Source: an uncultured Collinsella sp.
Lineage (GTDB): Bacteria; Actinomycetota; Coriobacteriia; Coriobacteriales; Coriobacteriaceae
Length of the DNA stretch: 8,775 nucleotides
Direction: 5' to 3'
Assembly (NCBI GenBank): GCA_900544465.1
Contig: UQVT01000075.1
Span: forward strand, 1 to 8,775
In this document: positions 6,340-8,775 of the stretch, piece after piece
Numbering within the stretch: the first letter of the stretch is position 1
Layout of the letters: every line of letters starts with the position of its first letter
The notes under the pieces: generated by a model
The model's input: only the letters and a program-made list of their open reading frames with translations
The model's database searches: none
Told to the model about the DNA's origin: nothing
Translations under genes and position numbers: made by a program

Positions 6340-7884
6340 GTGGCCGGAATCGGTTTTGAGCTCAAGCGCCTGTTTAGGCGCAAGGGCCTTTTTGCCACGA
6401 TGCGCGCTTACGGCTACGCCGGCATTGTGTGCACGGGTCCCATGCTGTTGGGCGTGCTGCTCCAGGTGGGTATCTTGGTGCTGTGCGGTCTGTGGGGCGT
6501 AGGGCGTGCCAACCAGGATCTGCTGGTGTGCATGGTGACCTACACATTGCTGGCCTCGCTTTTGCTCACGAGCTTTTTCTCCATGCCGGTCACGCGCTTT
6601 TTGGCCGACATGCTTTTTGCCGAGCGCGAGGATGAGATTCTGCCTTCGTTTTGGGGCTCCAATGCTGTCATGCTCGTTGCGGGCACGGTGCTCTACGGCG
6701 TCTTTTTGCTGTTCTCGGGCGCCACGCTGCTGCAGGGGCTGCTATGCCTGTGGCTGTTCAATATTATGATCGTCAACTGGAACGGCATGAGCTATCTCAC
6801 GGCCATCAAAGACTATCGCGGCATCCTGTGCATCTTTGCGGCCGCCATTGGCGTGGCGTGCCTGTGCGCCCTGGCCGCGCTGACACTGGGGCTGCCGCCG
6901 GTCGAGGGCCTGTTGGCGTCAATTGCTCTGGGCTACGGCGTTATGCTCGCCTGGGATGTGGTGCTGCTATACCGGTATTTTCCTCAGAGCGACCGCAGCC
7001 CCTGGCTCTTTTTGCAGTGGCTCGATCAGTTTATGCCGCTGGCGCTCACGGGCCTGTTAACCAATCTGGGACTCTTTGCGCACCTGGTGATTATTTGGGC
7101 CGGTCCCATTGGCGTGCGGGTCAAGGGCTTGTTTTATGGTGCGCCCTACTACGATGTGCCGGCGCTCATTGCGTTTTTGACGATCCTGGTCACGACCGTC
7201 AACTTTGTGGTCTCGGTCGAGGTCAACTTCTATCCGCGCTACCGCGACTACTACAGCCTGTTCAATGACGGTGGCGTGGTAGGCGACATTGTGGTGGCCG
7301 AGGAGGAGATGCTCTCCACGCTCAACAGCGAACTGCGCTTTTGTGCGCTCAAGCAGCTGTTTGTGACTGCTGCGGTCATTTCGCTCGAGACCACGGTGCT
7401 GTCGGCCCTGCCGTTGGGCTTTAACAACCTGATGCACGGTTATTTTCGTACGCTGTGCGTGGGCTATGGCTTGTATGCCGTGGGCAATACGGTGATGCTT
7501 ATCTTGCTGTACTTTACCGACTACAAGGGAGCCGTGCTGGCCTCGGGCCTGTTTGCCGGTGTGGCCGGGCTGGCGACTGCCGTGTCGTTGCTTTTGCCGC
7601 AGCAGTTTTACGGCTTTGGCTTTTTGTTGGGTGCGGCGGTGTTTTTTATCGTGGCGCTGCTGCGGCTCGATACCTATACCGCCAACTTGCCGTATCGTAT
7701 CCTGAGCCAGCAGCCCATTGTGGCGACCGACAAGACGGGTCGCTTTACACAGCTGGGCCGCTTGCTCGATCGTGCCGAGCAGCGTTATGAGGAAGGTCGC
7801 CATGAGGGTGAGCCACATGGCGCGTTTGAGCGCGCAGTAGTTCACGTTTATCGCAAGCATTGGGGAGGTTCTGATGACCGATAG
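6340..7884 (+). CDS. pelG: PelG, MOP/MATE-like polysaccharide transporter subunit
   Basis: Integral membrane protein that forms a complex with PelD and PelE and probably carries the Pel chain across the cytoplasmic membrane. The signature N terminus MAGIGFELKRL is followed by a GYAGIV motif and a hydrophobic profile of about twelve membrane helices up to about residue 441. Conserved-looking polar loops include NWNGMSYLTAIKDYR (146-160) and NFYPRYRDYY (296-305). Residues 306-337, rich in acidic residues, form the central cytoplasmic loop. The last 55 or so residues after LSQQPI (455-460) are a soluble charged tail. The total of 514 aa exceeds the roughly 456 aa of Pseudomonas PelG. It starts three bases after pelF and its end overlaps the next gene by eleven bases. 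Family assignment is firm; the export role is known from the family, not shown here. Confidence 0.94.
   Translation: MAGIGFELKRLFRRKGLFATMRAYGYAGIVCTGPMLLGVLLQVGILVLCGLWGVGRANQDLLVCMVTYTLLASLLLTSFFSMPVTRFLADMLFAEREDEILPSFWGSNAVMLVAGTVLYGVFLLFSGATLLQGLLCLWLFNIMIVNWNGMSYLTAIKDYRGILCIFAAAIGVACLCALAALTLGLPPVEGLLASIALGYGVMLAWDVVLLYRYFPQSDRSPWLFLQWLDQFMPLALTGLLTNLGLFAHLVIIWAGPIGVRVKGLFYGAPYYDVPALIAFLTILVTTVNFVVSVEVNFYPRYRDYYSLFNDGGVVGDIVVAEEEMLSTLNSELRFCALKQLFVTAAVISLETTVLSALPLGFNNLMHGYFRTLCVGYGLYAVGNTVMLILLYFTDYKGAVLASGLFAGVAGLATAVSLLLPQQFYGFGFLLGAAVFFIVALLRLDTYTANLPYRILSQQPIVATDKTGRFTQLGRLLDRAEQRYEEGRHEGEPHGAFERAVVHVYRKHWGGSDDR
7862..7868 (+). promoter_or_regulatory. Ribosome binding site of the CotH-like gene
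   Basis: GGGGAGG stands five bases before the ATG at 7874 and inside the coding end of pelG. It favours that ATG over two in-frame ATGs at 7886 and 7889, and indicates that the CotH-like gene is translated from the same message as pelG. Confidence 0.7.
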
Positions 7885-8775
7885 GATGATGTCTCGTCGT
7901 CGCCTGTTTGAGGCGGCTGCCGGCGCGCTGTTGCTTTCGGGCTGCTCGTCTCAGGACGAATCCTCGACTAAAAAGGTCAAAAAGCAGGACAAGATTAAAA
8001 AGGCCGAGTCCTCGGACGGCACCAAGCACCTGCGCGATAAGGACGAGCTGTACGAGGTCTACGACGACTCGGGCATTGTGACCATGTACCTGACGGTCTC
8101 GCGCGGCAACAGCTCCGAGAACACCGACCACAGCTGGGCAGAGATCAACGCGTACTCGGTGTATGACTATGCCGACATGGGTGTGACGCGCTATCAGGTT
8201 ATGGGCCTGCTGCAGCCGGGCGACGAAGAGGGCCCAGTTGCCGGCGAGGTTGGCTATGGCGAGGAAGCGCCCAATGCCACCGTGCAGGTGCGTGGCCAGA
8301 CGTCGAGCGGTTATACGCAGAAGAACTACAAGGTGGAGCTCAAAAAAGGAAAAGGTACCTGGCGCCAGCAGCGTGCGATTGCGCTCAACAAGCACATGGG
8401 CGAGGGTATGCGTTTTCGCAACAAGATGGCCTATGACCTTATCCGCGGGATTCCCCAGATGATGGGCCTGCGCACGCAGTTTGTGCATCTGTTGGTGTGC
8501 GACCAGACCGAAAAGTCAAACGATACCTTTGAGGACTACGGCCTGTTTACGCAGGTGGAGCAGCTCAACAAGACGGCGCTTAAGGCACATGGCCTGGATA
8601 AGAACGGGCATCTGTACAAGGTGAACAACTTCGATTTCCATCGCTACGAGGACACCATTAAGCTTGCCGACGATCCCGACTACAACCAGGCAAACTTTGA
8701 GGGCATGCTCGAGATTAAGGGCGATTCGGACCACACCAAGCTCATCGAGATGCTCGATGCGCTCAACGACGAATC
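7874..8775 (+). CDS. CotH-kinase-family lipoprotein, partial (3' end beyond the window)
   Basis: Extracellular, membrane-attached CotH-like protein, of the atypical kinase family first known from Bacillus spore coat protein H. The 300 codons seen begin with SRRRLF (7-12), resembling a twin-arginine motif, then a short hydrophobic stretch and lipobox LSGC with the lipid-bearing Cys at 24, then a lysine-rich linker (about 33-43). A beta-rich part (60-135) leads into the CotH core: QVRGQTSSGY (138-147), KNYKVEL with a candidate nucleotide-binding Lys (K150 or K153), LNKH (171-174), RFRNKMAYDL (180-189), GLFTQVEQ (223-230), and GLDKNGHLYK (240-249). The catalytic aspartates of the family lie further on and are outside the window, so activity cannot be judged. 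It overlaps pelG by eleven bases. The target may be a partner exoprotein or the polymer machinery, which is inference. Confidence 0.9.
   Translation, partial: MTDRMMSRRRLFEAAAGALLLSGCSSQDESSTKKVKKQDKIKKAESSDGTKHLRDKDELYEVYDDSGIVTMYLTVSRGNSSENTDHSWAEINAYSVYDYADMGVTRYQVMGLLQPGDEEGPVAGEVGYGEEAPNATVQVRGQTSSGYTQKNYKVELKKGKGTWRQQRAIALNKHMGEGMRFRNKMAYDLIRGIPQMMGLRTQFVHLLVCDQTEKSNDTFEDYGLFTQVEQLNKTALKAHGLDKNGHLYKVNNFDFHRYEDTIKLADDPDYNQANFEGMLEIKGDSDHTKLIEMLDALNDE

Noticed and set aside
6334..6342. Terminator or promoter between pelF and pelG
   Set aside because: Only three bases separate the genes and no hairpin with a T-run is visible here or at the other junctions.
7057..7860. Antisense open frame (267 codons) opposite pelG, with another at 7745-8488 opposite the CotH-like gene
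   Set aside because: Both have His/Gln/Arg-rich composition typical of the reverse of hydrophobic or charged codons, no family motif, and both lie opposite well-supported genes.
4909..7884. Cellulose or poly-GlcNAc (pga/ica) synthesis locus as an alternative
   Set aside because: Those systems use a processive GT2 membrane synthase. Here the transferase is GT4 with PelF motifs and pairs with a PelG-type transporter.
1..8775. tRNA, rRNA, CRISPR arrays, insertion sequences or long repeats
   Set aside because: The window is almost fully covered by six well-supported coding frames. No cloverleaf, spaced direct repeats or transposase motifs were seen by eye; only short chance similarities exist.

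Overview
The window carries six tightly packed genes, all on the + strand. Together they form a nearly complete Gram-positive-type Pel exopolysaccharide operon in the order pelD-pelE-pelA(deacetylase)-pelF-pelG, followed by a CotH-kinase-family lipoprotein gene cut off by the right edge. There is no gap over 3 bases between genes: every junction except pelF/pelG is a stop/start overlap, so the set reads as one polycistronic, translationally coupled unit. No RNA genes, mobile elements, CRISPR arrays, terminators or internal promoters were found, and the operon promoter must lie left of base 1.

The DNA is GC-rich, with G/C-biased third positions, GTG and TTG starts and strong GGAGG-like ribosome binding sites. 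The pel genes include no PelB or PelC (outer-membrane export parts), and the PelA-like protein is a membrane-anchored deacetylase without a hydrolase domain. This fits a monoderm. Base composition and protein style suggest an actinobacterium of the Coriobacteriia (Collinsella-like), but this is an inference from general appearance, not a database match.

Layout: 1-2133 is a PelD-like c-di-GMP receptor carrying an extra N-terminal, catalytically degenerate SDR (NAD-dependent epimerase/dehydratase-like) domain. 2130-3035 is PelE, with two membrane segments and a helical-repeat domain. 3032-4912 is a PelA-type polysaccharide deacetylase (DUF2194-like). 4909-6336 is PelF, a GT4 glycosyltransferase. 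6340-7884 is PelG, a multi-spanning MOP-family membrane transporter with a cytoplasmic tail. From 7874 there is a CotH-like lipoprotein whose secretion signal combines a twin-arginine-like motif with a lipobox.

Expected joint function, from knowledge of Pel systems: PelF polymerises the GalNAc/GlcNAc-type chain in the cytoplasm. PelD, PelE and PelG form the inner-membrane synthase complex, which c-di-GMP switches on through the PelD RxxD site. The PelA-type enzyme deacetylates the emerging polymer outside the membrane. The most unusual points are the pseudo-SDR fused to PelD, the intact c-di-GMP I-site beside a destroyed GGDEF active site, and a CotH pseudokinase-like lipoprotein translationally tied to pelG.
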